From NCBI GenBank assembly GCA_030591305.1, contig JAUVBI010000143.1:1-8013 (forward strand): a stretch of DNA of 8,013 nt, written 5' to 3'. Below, piece after piece: positions 1 through 6,163 of the stretch. Under the pieces are notes generated by a model, which was not told the DNA's origin, made no database searches, and saw only the letters and a list, made by a program, of their open reading frames with translations. Within the stretch, counting starts at the first letter, position 1, and each line of letters begins with the position of its first letter. A program made the translations under genes and the position numbers. The DNA is from Pseudomonadota bacterium (GTDB lineage: Bacteria > Pseudomonadota > Gammaproteobacteria > Pseudomonadales > Halieaceae).

Positions 1-953
1 AAACGGCAATTGCTGGGAAACAGGCCCGCCTGGGAAATAAGCCGTACCGCCTCTACACCTTGCTGCAGGGTGTTGAATGTTACCGTTGCCGATACCTTCC
101 ATATTGGGCGCTGTTGCAGGCGAACCCAGGCCTGGGTGATAACCCCCAGCGTTCCCTCAGAGCCGATGACGAATCTGTCGGGTGAGGGGCCAGCACCCGA
201 ACCCGGTAATCGGCGGCTTTCCATAACACCGCTGGGTGTCACAACGCGGGTTGATTCGACAAAGTCATCTATATGCGTGTACAGGGTGGCGAAATGCCCG
301 CCGGCCCGGGTGGCAATCCAGCCGCCCAGGGTGGAGAAGCGGAAGCTCTGGGGGAAATGGCGCAGGGTGTAACCGTATTCTTTGAGCCCGGCCTCCAGGT
401 CTGGGCCCAGCATCCCGCCTTCAATCAGGGCGGTACGGCTTTTGGTGTCGACTTCCAGAATGCGGTTAAAGTGTTGCAGGTCCAGACTGATTGTTGCTGC
501 ATACTGGTCCCCTACATCGGCCTCTACACCGCCGCAGACACTGGTGCCGCCCCCAAAGGGGATAACGGCCATATTGTGCGCTTCTGCATATTGAATGATG
601 TCGCTTATGTCGTCCTCTGTTTTAGGGAAGGCTACCCAGTCGGGGGCATGCTGCACATCACGCAGAAACATTCGAAGCATATCTGCATAGGATTTTCCAT
701 AGCTGTGAACGAGGCGGTCGTAGGCTGTAATAGAGACATAACCTTGAAACTGTTCAGGTACGGGCAGTCGAGGGACGGGCAAGTCGAAGTCTTCAACCTG
801 GGGTGGCGGTACTTCCGCGCCTCCCTTAGGAATCAACATTTGCACCATGGCATCTATCAAATTGTTTTCTTCTTCCGACAACTGCTCGCTGTCGTAACCC
901 CAACCCCAAAATCGTAGCGGCGGGCGTTCAGACATACTTTCAATTTGTGTCAT
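1..953 (-). CDS. FAD-binding oxidase, alkyl-DHAP synthase (AGPS)-like, C-terminus outside window
   Basis: Reading the minus strand from 953 gives 317 codons with no stop before the left edge, so the gene is partial. The N-terminus has RFWGWGY (14-20), typical of bacterial AGPS-like proteins. A PCMH-type FAD-binding domain begins near residue 105: PFGGGTSVCGGVE (132-144) is the flavin pyrophosphate-binding loop, FPQSFRFSTLGGW (200-212) and the ATRAGGH stretch after it match the AGPS family, and GSEGTLGVIT (264-273) closes the domain. The family uses FAD; in eukaryotes it makes the ether-lipid precursor alkyl-DHAP, but most bacterial members have no proven substrate. Family length is about 530 residues, so the C-terminal substrate domain is missing here. 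The start at 953 is chosen because AGGA lies 8 nt upstream; a second in-frame ATG at 935 lacks such a site. It is transcribed divergently from the cytochrome b561 cluster. The family is firm; the reaction is unknown. Confidence 0.9.
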   Translation of the reverse strand, partial: MTQIESMSERPPLRFWGWGYDSEQLSEEENNLIDAMVQMLIPKGGAEVPPPQVEDFDLPVPRLPVPEQFQGYVSITAYDRLVHSYGKSYADMLRMFLRDVQHAPDWVAFPKTEDDISDIIQYAEAHNMAVIPFGGGTSVCGGVEADVGDQYAATISLDLQHFNRILEVDTKSRTALIEGGMLGPDLEAGLKEYGYTLRHFPQSFRFSTLGGWIATRAGGHFATLYTHIDDFVESTRVVTPSGVMESRRLPGSGAGPSPDRFVIGSEGTLGVITQAWVRLQQRPIWKVSATVTFNTLQQGVEAVRLISQAGLFPSNCR

Positions 954-987
954 ACGTATAATCCTGCAAACGGTTTTATTGATCTAT

Positions 988-1032
988 GCCATGCTGGCCA
1001 TGATGCCATACCTGTTAATATATCACGCCATG
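988..1032. repeat. Short GCCATG direct repeats in divergent promoter region
   Basis: The 105-bp spacer between the divergent FAD oxidase and cytochrome b561 genes contains GCCATG at 988-993, 997-1002 and 1027-1032, plus the variant GCCATA at 1005-1010. The first three copies start 9 and 8 bp apart. They could be half-sites for a regulator or a chance cluster. No convincing -35/-10 pair was found, although an AT-rich TTAATATAT lies at 1015-1023. Confidence 0.3.
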
Positions 1033-1046
1033 TTGTCGCTTATTGC

Positions 1047-1051
1047 TAAGG
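1047..1051 (+). promoter_or_regulatory. Ribosome binding site deciding the cytochrome b561 start
   Basis: TAAGG sits 7 nt before the ATG at 1059. An in-frame TTG at 1053 lies only 1 nt after this motif and cannot use it, so the protein is taken to start MSWKNTDTRYG. Confidence 0.6.
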
Positions 1052-1058
1052 TTTGTCT

Positions 1059-1616
1059 ATGTCCTGGAAAAACACCGATACCCGATACGGCTCAGTATCA
1101 ATTAGCATGCACTGGCTGATGTTTTTGCTGCTGCTAGCCGTGTATTCCTGTATTGAGCTGCGCGAGTTGTATCCCAAGGGCAGCGACCCCAGGGAAGCCT
1201 TTAAGATGTGGCATTTCATGCTGGGGTTAACCGTATTGGGGCTGGTGTGTGTGCGCGTGGGGGTGCGCCTTGTTCAGGTCACCCCTGCCATAGTACCGGC
1301 GCTCAGCAACAGGCAGAACCTTCTCGCCAAGGCCCTGCACTTTTTACTTTATCTATTAATGATTGGCATGCCGATAGCGGGTTGGTTGATTCTGAGTGCC
1401 GCTGGAAAGCCCGTGCCCTTTTGGGGTCTTGAGCTACCCTCGCTGATTGCAGAGAATAAAGAGACAGCAGAGTTCATCGAGGATATCCACAAACAAATAG
1501 GAGAGATAAGCTATTTCCTGATTGCTGGACATACCATTGCTGCGCTGTTTCATCATTATGTCCAGAAAGATAACATGCTGACTCGAATGCTGCCCCGCCG
1601 CAGTAAAAGCCAATAA
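1059..1616 (+). CDS. cybB: Cytochrome b561 (CybB type), inner-membrane di-heme protein
   Basis: The 185-residue protein matches E. coli CybB along its full length: a short N-terminal RYGSVSISMHW segment, four hydrophobic helices (about 17-33, 51-71, 92-113 and 148-166) and the C-terminal HHYVQKDNMLTRMLPRR tail. Histidines H18, H52, H144 and H158 sit where the family places its heme b ligands, in helices 1, 2, 3/4 and 4. Members pass electrons between ubiquinol and a partner in the inner membrane; in E. coli CybB has been described as a superoxide:ubiquinone oxidoreductase. This is the first gene of a probable three-gene transcript, with only 14 nt to the next start. It is divergent from the FAD oxidase. 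Family assignment is strong; the physiological partner cannot be read from the sequence. Confidence 0.92.
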   Translation: MSWKNTDTRYGSVSISMHWLMFLLLLAVYSCIELRELYPKGSDPREAFKMWHFMLGLTVLGLVCVRVGVRLVQVTPAIVPALSNRQNLLAKALHFLLYLLMIGMPIAGWLILSAAGKPVPFWGLELPSLIAENKETAEFIEDIHKQIGEISYFLIAGHTIAALFHHYVQKDNMLTRMLPRRSKSQ

Positions 1617-1630
1617 CAGAGGAAACTACA

Positions 1631-2047
1631 GTGATAGATTCTGAACTTCGTGAAGCCCGTGAAAAAACTGTTCGTGCGCACATGGACGGTGAAAATATCC
1701 ATGACTACGACGCGGTCATCGACACCTTTTCCCACCCTCGTTATGAGCTGATTGCAATCGACACTATTCACGATGGTGAGGAGGCCGTTCGGGAATATTA
1801 TCGCGAAACCCGTGCCGCCTTCCCCGACCAGCGCAATGAATTGATTTCACTGCGCCATGCGGATGATGCGGTGATTGTGGAATTCTGGTTATTGGGTACG
1901 CACAAGGGCGTACTTATGGGTATGGAGCCCACGGGTAAAGAATTCAAATGCAGGATGACGGCATTTTTTATCTTTGAAGGTACTAAAATTGTCTGTGAGC
2001 GGGTGTACTTCGATTCTGCGACTATATTGCGGCAGCTTACCGGATAG
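1631..2047 (+). CDS. SnoaL-like / NTF2-fold small protein (ester cyclase-like)
   Basis: This 138-residue protein has the pattern of the SnoaL-like branch of the NTF2 fold: an N-terminal helix, HPRYEL (35-40), a gate-like DGEEAVREYYRETRAAFPD stretch (48-66), then GMEPTGKEFKCRMTAFFIFEGTKIVCERVYFD (97-128) ending in ILRQLTG. The PTGK...F..G.KI.....YFD order is typical of the family. Relatives include polyketide cyclases and many proteins of unknown substrate; no polyketide genes are near, so no reaction is proposed. It starts with GTG at 1631, supported by AGAGGA (1618-1623) 7 nt upstream, 14 nt after the cytochrome b561 stop and 26 nt before the DUF885 start, so co-transcription is likely. It is cytoplasmic: no signal peptide or membrane segment. 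Confidence 0.75.
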   Translation: MIDSELREAREKTVRAHMDGENIHDYDAVIDTFSHPRYELIAIDTIHDGEEAVREYYRETRAAFPDQRNELISLRHADDAVIVEFWLLGTHKGVLMGMEPTGKEFKCRMTAFFIFEGTKIVCERVYFDSATILRQLTG

Positions 2048-2061
2048 TATAATTCTACAAT

Positions 2062-2066
2062 GAGGG
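2062..2066 (+). promoter_or_regulatory. Ribosome binding site supporting a TTG start
   Basis: GAGGG lies 7 nt before the TTG at 2074. The nearby ATG at 2060 overlaps this motif and meets a stop after five codons, so it is not the start of the downstream lipoprotein. Confidence 0.55.
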
Positions 2067-2073
2067 CAGGATA

Positions 2074-3909
2074 TTGAGTAAGCAATTTTTAGTTGGACTA
2101 TCACTTTGTGTCGGTTTTGGGCTTGTTTCTGCGTGTTCCCGTGAGGGAAAGCAGCCGGAGGCTGTGCAGGAATCTATAGCCGTAAACGAGCAAACTACAG
2201 CGGAGATGTTCCGTGAATTCCTGGATGAGAACTACGCGCTTGATATGGACAGGAACCCCTATACCGCCAGCTATAGAGGTATCAAAACCAATCACGATAA
2301 ATGGAACTCAGATGCAGAGGTCGACCTGGAAGAAACGCGCCGGATTAATGAAACGCGCCTGTTGCAGTTGGGTATCTTTGATAAAGAGTTAATGGGTAAG
2401 GCCTCAGGTCTTTCCTGGGACCTGTACCGGGCCAGCTTGCAGCGCTCAATTGCCAGTGATGAGTTTCGCCACCATAAATTTGTGATCCACCAGTTTCGCG
2501 GCCCCCACACCGAGGTCGCCAGTAACCTCATTAATATTCACACGGTATCAGACGTGGCTGATGCTGAAGCCTATATTGGACGCTTGAATAATGTCGGGCC
2601 CTGGTTTGACCAGGTGATAGAGCAGATGCGTATTCGCCAGGAGAAAAACTTATTGCTGGCAGACTGGCAGTATCCGCAGATGATACAGGCCGCAAAGAAT
2701 ATTATCAGTGGTGCACCTTATGATACAGAAAGTGGGGACTCCACTCTGTGGGCTGATTTTCAAGCCAAAGTGACTGCACTTGATGTAGATGATCAGCAGC
2801 GTTCTACGCTACTTGCCGCCGCCAAAAAAGCCCTGTTAGAGGTGGTCAAGCCCGCTTATCTTCGCCTGATTGCCGAAATGGAAATACAGGCGGCGATAGC
2901 GCCCGATGCCGATGGCGTATGGAAGTTTGATAAAGGCGATGAATTCTACGCAGAGCGTTTGCAGTGGTTTACCACCACGGAGTTGTCCGCCGAGGAAATA
3001 TATAATATTGGCCTGCGTGAAGTGGAGCGGCTGCACGAGGAAATGAAAGTCATCATGGCTGAAGTGGGCTTTGAAGGCAGCCTGACTGAATTTTTCGTGT
3101 TTATGCGGGAAGATCAGCAGTTTTATTATCCCGATACTGATGAAGGCAGGGCGGCCTATCTTGCGGAAGCGGTTCGTATTATCGACACCATGCGGGCCAG
3201 GTTGCCAGAGGCATTTGGTATCCTGCCCAAATCTGAGTTAATTGTGAAACAGGTAGAGGCTTTCCGCGAACAGTCCGCCGGTAAGGCTTTTTACCAGGGT
3301 CCCCCCTCCGATGGGTCGCGTCCCGGTATCTACTATGCCAACCTGTATGCGATGGCAGATATGCCTAAATATCAGATGGAAGCGCTGGCTTACCATGAGG
3401 GTCTGCCGGGGCATCATATGCAATTGGCGATATCTGTTGAGTTGCAAGGCGTACCGGAGTTCCAGAAATACACCAGCTTTACAGCCTACAGTGAGGGTTG
3501 GGGCTTATACACGGAACAACTGGGTAAGGAGATGGGTTTCTATGAGGATCCCTATTCCAACTTTGGCCGTCTGGCGATGGAGTTGTGGCGCGCCTGCCGC
3601 TTGGTTGTCGACACCGGTATTCATAGCAAACGCTGGACGCGAGAGGAAGCTATTGCCTACCTGGTTGAAAATACGCCCAACTCAGTGGGTGATTCCACCA
3701 AGGCCATTGAACGCTATATCGCCATGCCTGGGCAGGCGACTGCCTATATGATAGGCAAGCTGAAAATCATTGAGTTGCGTGAAAAGGCCAGGGCGGCGAT
3801 GGGTGACAAGTTCGATATACGTCAGTTTCACGATGAAGTGCTTAAAGACGGCCGTGTGCCACTTTCCCTATTAGAGCAGAAAGTGGATGTATTGATCGAA
3901 GCTGGCTAA
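2074..3909 (+). CDS. DUF885 family lipoprotein, putative metallopeptidase-like hydrolase
   Basis: The 611-residue protein opens with a lipoprotein signal: positively charged MSK, a hydrophobic run and lipobox VSAC, with the acylated Cys at 21. Ser at +2 would favour the outer membrane under the enterobacterial sorting rule. The body has the landmarks of DUF885 (PF05960): RPGIYYANLY (416-425), YHEGLPGHHMQ (440-450), TAYSEGWGLYTEQLGKEMG (470-488), RLVVDTGIH (509-517) and MPGQATAYMIGKL near the C-terminus. H441/E442, H447 and E474 resemble a zinc site of the HE..H + E kind, but the spacing is not canonical HExxH. A peptidase role is inferred from this and is not established. Length is normal for the family. 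The start is TTG, supported by GAGGG at 2062-2066. It is the last gene of the cytochrome b561-SnoaL cluster and converges on the OsmC gene. Confidence 0.9.
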   Translation: MSKQFLVGLSLCVGFGLVSACSREGKQPEAVQESIAVNEQTTAEMFREFLDENYALDMDRNPYTASYRGIKTNHDKWNSDAEVDLEETRRINETRLLQLGIFDKELMGKASGLSWDLYRASLQRSIASDEFRHHKFVIHQFRGPHTEVASNLINIHTVSDVADAEAYIGRLNNVGPWFDQVIEQMRIRQEKNLLLADWQYPQMIQAAKNIISGAPYDTESGDSTLWADFQAKVTALDVDDQQRSTLLAAAKKALLEVVKPAYLRLIAEMEIQAAIAPDADGVWKFDKGDEFYAERLQWFTTTELSAEEIYNIGLREVERLHEEMKVIMAEVGFEGSLTEFFVFMREDQQFYYPDTDEGRAAYLAEAVRIIDTMRARLPEAFGILPKSELIVKQVEAFREQSAGKAFYQGPPSDGSRPGIYYANLYAMADMPKYQMEALAYHEGLPGHHMQLAISVELQGVPEFQKYTSFTAYSEGWGLYTEQLGKEMGFYEDPYSNFGRLAMELWRACRLVVDTGIHSKRWTREEAIAYLVENTPNSVGDSTKAIERYIAMPGQATAYMIGKLKIIELREKARAAMGDKFDIRQFHDEVLKDGRVPLSLLEQKVDVLIEAG

Positions 3910-3938
3910 ATCCGAATGGCTATAATTGAACGATGAGA

Positions 3939-3975
3939 GGGGGTAAGTATCACCTGACCTTAACCCATTACCCCC
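3939..3975. terminator. Inverted repeat between convergent genes, weak terminator candidate
   Basis: GGGGGTAA at 3939-3946 is complementary to TTACCCCC at 3968-3975 with a 21-nt loop, in the 97-bp space between the convergent DUF885 and OsmC genes. The location suits a bidirectional terminator. The loop is long and no T-run follows on either strand, so this is only a candidate. A competing pairing, AACCCA (3962-3967) with TGGGTT (3992-3997), is also possible. Confidence 0.3.
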
Positions 3976-4006
3976 ATACTAATTTGCCATTTGGGTTTAG
4001 CCGGTA

Positions 4007-4444
4007 CTACCCCTCGGTAATGACTACTGTCTCCAGGTGAACAGTGGCAGTCATAGACTGTGTTATCAGGCAGTTGGCCTCCGCTTTTTCCAGCAGGCGC
4101 CTGGCTTTGTCGGCATCCATGTCAGCGGGGATACGCACGCTTGCCTTGATGCCGATAGCCGTAAATTTTGTGCTGCGCTCAACGCGCTCCAGCTTGCCAT
4201 CGGCAACACACTCTATAGATAGCCATGAGAGCTTGGAGGCACGGGCAATAGCCCGAAACGTGAGTATAAAGCAGTCGGAAACTGAGCCGACAAACAGTGT
4301 TTCGGGAGACCATATATCGCCCGGGCCACCGAATTCTGCGGGTGGGCCGGTGACCAGGTCGGGCAGGCCATTACTGCTTAAAGCTACATTGCTGTCGGCC
4401 TGGGCACTGGCCGTGACCAGGTAGTTGTGGGGCAGTTCTTGCAT
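4007..4444 (-). CDS. OsmC-family protein (thiol peroxidase-like)
   Basis: The 145-residue protein has the OsmC/Ohr layout: N-terminal strands, GGPGDIWSPETLFVGSVSDCFILTFRAIA (39-67) carrying Glu48 and the first family cysteine Cys58, then a helix ending in EANCLITQSM with the second cysteine, Cys125. The pair C58/C125 corresponds to the peroxidatic/resolving thiols that reduce organic hydroperoxides in characterised members. C79 is extra. The sequence fits the general OsmC group better than Ohr, and the electron donor (lipoylated protein in Ohr) is not shown here. The ATG at 4444 is preceded by AAGGA with 9 nt spacing. It lies 88 bp downstream of imuA on the same strand with no obvious terminator or clear promoter between, so SOS read-through is possible. 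The family is firm; the substrate is inferred. Confidence 0.88.
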   Translation of the reverse strand: MQELPHNYLVTASAQADSNVALSSNGLPDLVTGPPAEFGGPGDIWSPETLFVGSVSDCFILTFRAIARASKLSWLSIECVADGKLERVERSTKFTAIGIKASVRIPADMDADKARRLLEKAEANCLITQSMTATVHLETVVITEG

Positions 4445-4532
4445 CTTGTCACTTCCTTGAGATTGGGTGCCTGAAAAACAGGGTGTTTAAACAGGATAAT
4501 GCTCCACCTTGAATCTACGTTCATTGCGACAA

Positions 4533-5279
4533 CTATTGTAACGCCTGTGCCCCGTATGCGGAACTGCACTGATCACTATTTGTGTAGATGGGCAACTCCC
4601 ACAGTTGTGGTTGGCCGGGCACATCTTCACTGGCTGGCAGGGTAATGTCCAGGTGTTGGTTGCCGCCGCGCTGCTTTAAGATATGCACTTTGCGGTATTC
4701 CTTCATTTGCAAACGCAGGCCGGCGGGTGCGTGATTCTTTGCCGCGTGATTGGGGCGAAACAGCACGGCCAGGGCCTCGCTGCCGGCGGCGGCCAGTTGC
4801 AGCTTGCGCAGCTCACTGTAGCGGTACTCACTCGCTCCCATCCAGCTGAAGACAGCACTGCAGGTGGTGCTGCGCAGGGCCTGTTCGATACTCCACAGTA
4901 AATCCTGGCGGTTGCGGGGGTGAATAAGCAGAATTTGGTTGCTGTCTATGCCCCGCGCCTCTAGCAGTGGGGCATAGGGTGTATAGGGTGGGGCAATAAA
5001 GGCCTGCCACTTGCCCTTTTTACTCAACTCTTCCATGGCGGGCAGGAATAAGCCCATGGCCCCCATGCCACAGCCGTCACTGAGTAATTCGATGGTGCTG
5101 TTGCGCGGCCACCCACCCTGGTGTAGCTCGGTATCCAGGGTGCCATAGCCCGTGGACAGGCCGCTGCGGTAGTTATTATGAGCGCGGCCGTCGCTGTTGG
5201 CGGAAATGCCCATGAAATGATTGTGGCGCCCGCGCCAGGTGTCGTTGCTCTGTATAATTTGCTCTAGTGCTTCGCTCAT
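4533..5279 (-). CDS. imuA: ImuA, SOS-induced RecA-like mutagenesis accessory protein
   Basis: The 248-residue protein has the ImuA pattern: LSTGYGTLD (41-49), GGWP (55-58), TIELLSDGCGMGAM (62-75), a P-loop region too degenerate for normal ATP binding as is usual in ImuA, then PPYTPYAPLLEARGID (97-112), LLWSIEQALRS (127-137), LRKLQLAAA (157-165) and KQRGGNQHLDITLP (202-215). ImuA is a RecA-fold partner of ImuB and DnaE2 in error-prone translesion synthesis. The related but shorter SulA-type division inhibitors are the main alternative; the N-terminal LSTGYGTLD/GGWP block and the length favour ImuA. The start at 5279 is set by GAGAGG 6 nt upstream and by two LexA boxes just beyond it. A longer in-frame start at 5381 would place those operators inside the gene. 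imuB and dnaE2, usually next, are absent; an OsmC gene follows. Confidence 0.85.
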   Translation of the reverse strand: MSEALEQIIQSNDTWRGRHNHFMGISANSDGRAHNNYRSGLSTGYGTLDTELHQGGWPRNSTIELLSDGCGMGAMGLFLPAMEELSKKGKWQAFIAPPYTPYAPLLEARGIDSNQILLIHPRNRQDLLWSIEQALRSTTCSAVFSWMGASEYRYSELRKLQLAAAGSEALAVLFRPNHAAKNHAPAGLRLQMKEYRKVHILKQRGGNQHLDITLPASEDVPGQPQLWELPIYTNSDQCSSAYGAQALQ

Positions 5280-5285
5280 AGCTTG

Positions 5286-5291
5286 CCTCTC
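5286..5291 (-). promoter_or_regulatory. Ribosome binding site of imuA
   Basis: Minus-strand GAGAGG ends 6 nt before the ATG at 5279 and directly abuts the proximal LexA box. It fixes the imuA start and shows that bound LexA would sit right at the translation initiation region. Confidence 0.65.
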
Positions 5292-5307
5292 TTGTATATA
5301 CAAACAG
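5292..5307 (-). promoter_or_regulatory. LexA box, proximal, one mismatch
   Basis: The minus strand reads CTGTTTGTATATACAA, which fits CTGT-N8-ACAG except for the last base. It lies 12 nt before the imuA ATG and 2 bp from a perfect box. LexA would bind here to repress imuA and release it on DNA damage. Confidence 0.7.
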
Positions 5308-5309
5308 TA

Positions 5310-5325
5310 CTGTATAAATGAACAG
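5310..5325 (-). promoter_or_regulatory. LexA box, distal, perfect core
   Basis: The minus strand reads CTGTTCATTTATACAG, an exact CTGT-N8-ACAG SOS box with flanking TA on each side (5308-5327 is TACTG...CAGTA). It is 30 nt from the imuA start and 18 bp centre-to-centre from the proximal box. Candidate promoter hexamers nearby are ambiguous, for example TTGCAT as -35 at 5345-5350. Confidence 0.85.
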
Positions 5326-5619
5326 TAATACGAAAAAAAGCAGAATGCAAGCTGTAAAAGTCTGGATATGATGGAGGCCAATACACGTGTGCCGTATCGG
5401 CAGTACTTTTAATGAGCAACTTTCGCTCTGTCTGCGGAGAGCCAATGCCTGAAGTCTGTGGGAAAAATCGAAATAGTTAATTAAGCAGGTGAAATCCTGC
5501 CGTCATAATATGACTACTATATTGTCATTAAATGCAGCTGGAAATGCAGGCAGCTCTGATTATTATTAACACTCACATTAAAAAAACACATCTATCTTGA
5601 GGGTTGGGGCTCTTTCATC
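5326..5619. other. Divergent intergenic region imuA / OmpW-like
   Basis: With the LexA boxes this forms a 340-bp stretch without a supported gene (5280-5619). It contains a poly-T tract on the minus strand (5333-5339), a small perfect hairpin TGCCG-TAT-CGGCA (5390-5402) followed by TTTT, a hairpin GCAGG-N6-CCTGC (5485-5500) and the GTCAT cluster listed separately. Only very short reading frames occur and none has a convincing ribosome site. The OmpW-like promoter should lie here; TATATT at 5518-5523 is a possible -10 without a good -35. Confidence 0.5.
5502..5528. promoter_or_regulatory. GTCAT/ATGAC inverted-repeat cluster, putative operator
   Basis: GTCATA-A-TATGAC (5502-5514) is a perfect palindrome, and its right arm pairs again with GTCAT at 5524-5528 (ATGAC-N9-GTCAT), giving three half-sites in 27 bp. 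They overlap the possible -10 TATATT. Position and symmetry suggest a regulator site for the OmpW-like gene, but no known regulator is assigned. Confidence 0.4.
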
Positions 5620-6060
5620 TTGGCAAGAATTAATTTATTACTGCTATCAGCGACCTGCATTGCTACAACACTTTTTTCATCGTTGGAAGCTTACCCTTTA
5701 GTTGTTACCGCGCGTTATTTCCCCATGGATTCACACTCAAAATGGCAGCCTTTTGTGGGCCTCGGGTTCAACTATGTGGTGTCGGGCGATATAAAGGTTA
5801 ACCCTGACCTGGCGCCATATTTTGGAGCCGATAATATTGAGATTAAAGCAGAGGACTCCTGGGGAGTGACCTTATCAGCAGGGCTGGATTTTATGCTGAC
5901 GGAAAAACTGGCAATTTCGGCCCAGGCGTATTACATGGACGTCGAGGGCAAGGCAACTGGTACAGTTACAATAGGTGATCAGGAACTCAATATAGATTTG
6001 TATACACAAACAGGCCGTGCCCCCGTACTATTTTCGTTGACCCTGGGTTATGTTTTCTAA
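5620..6060 (+). CDS. OmpW-family outer-membrane protein, N-terminally shortened
   Basis: The 146-residue protein starts with a signal peptide-like segment (MARINLLLLSATCIATTLFSSLEA, cleavage perhaps after A24). It then joins the C-terminal two-thirds of OmpW: YPLVVTARYFP (25-35), WQPFVGLGFNYVVSG (42-56), EDSWGVTLSAGLDFML (78-93), LAISAQAYYMDVEG (97-110) and the last strand VLFSLTLGYVF with the terminal Phe needed for barrel assembly. OmpW is normally about 210 residues with eight strands and carries small hydrophobic compounds across the outer membrane. Here the first strands and the loop leading to the usual LPPTLT segment are missing. The start is uncertain: no ATG exists upstream in frame before the stop at 5557, the TTG at 5620 has only weak GGGG-type signals (TTGGGG, 5604-5609), and the GAGGG at 5599-5603 is too far. 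It may be a short functional variant or a decaying gene. Confidence 0.7.
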   Translation: MARINLLLLSATCIATTLFSSLEAYPLVVTARYFPMDSHSKWQPFVGLGFNYVVSGDIKVNPDLAPYFGADNIEIKAEDSWGVTLSAGLDFMLTEKLAISAQAYYMDVEGKATGTVTIGDQELNIDLYTQTGRAPVLFSLTLGYVF

Positions 6061-6163
6061 CACGCAGCACCATCATTCGGGATGCCTCAAGTAAACCCTG
6101 TTACTCCCGTATAAAATTAGGTAGCATGGATAGGTTGCTCAATAATAAAACTGGGGTTAATAC

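Noticed and set aside
273..917. Plus-strand reading frame of 214 aa at the left side
   Set aside because: It is the antisense shadow of the FAD oxidase, whose minus-strand frame shows clear family motifs throughout.
3311..3751. Plus-strand frame of 146 aa inside the DUF885 gene
   Set aside because: It is an out-of-frame shadow rich in Arg and Trp, with no ribosome site or family features.
4470..4493. CCTG-AAAAA-CAGG and TGTTTAAACA palindromes between imuA and the OsmC gene
   Set aside because: The stems are too short, and on the minus strand the T-run is in the loop rather than after the stem, so it is not a terminator.
4384..4569. Small minus-strand frame after imuA, considered as an ImuB remnant
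   Set aside because: Its translation shows none of the Y-family polymerase-like ImuB features, and it overlaps the ends of imuA and the OsmC gene.
5280..5381. In-frame upstream start of imuA at 5381 adding 34 residues
   Set aside because: The added part is Cys/Phe/Tyr-rich, unlike ImuA, and would span both LexA boxes and the ribosome site.
6078..6109. Stem-loop after the OmpW-like gene (AGTAA-N6-TTACT with outer CGGG/CCCG)
   Set aside because: There is a large one-sided bulge and no T-run follows, so a terminator call is not supported.
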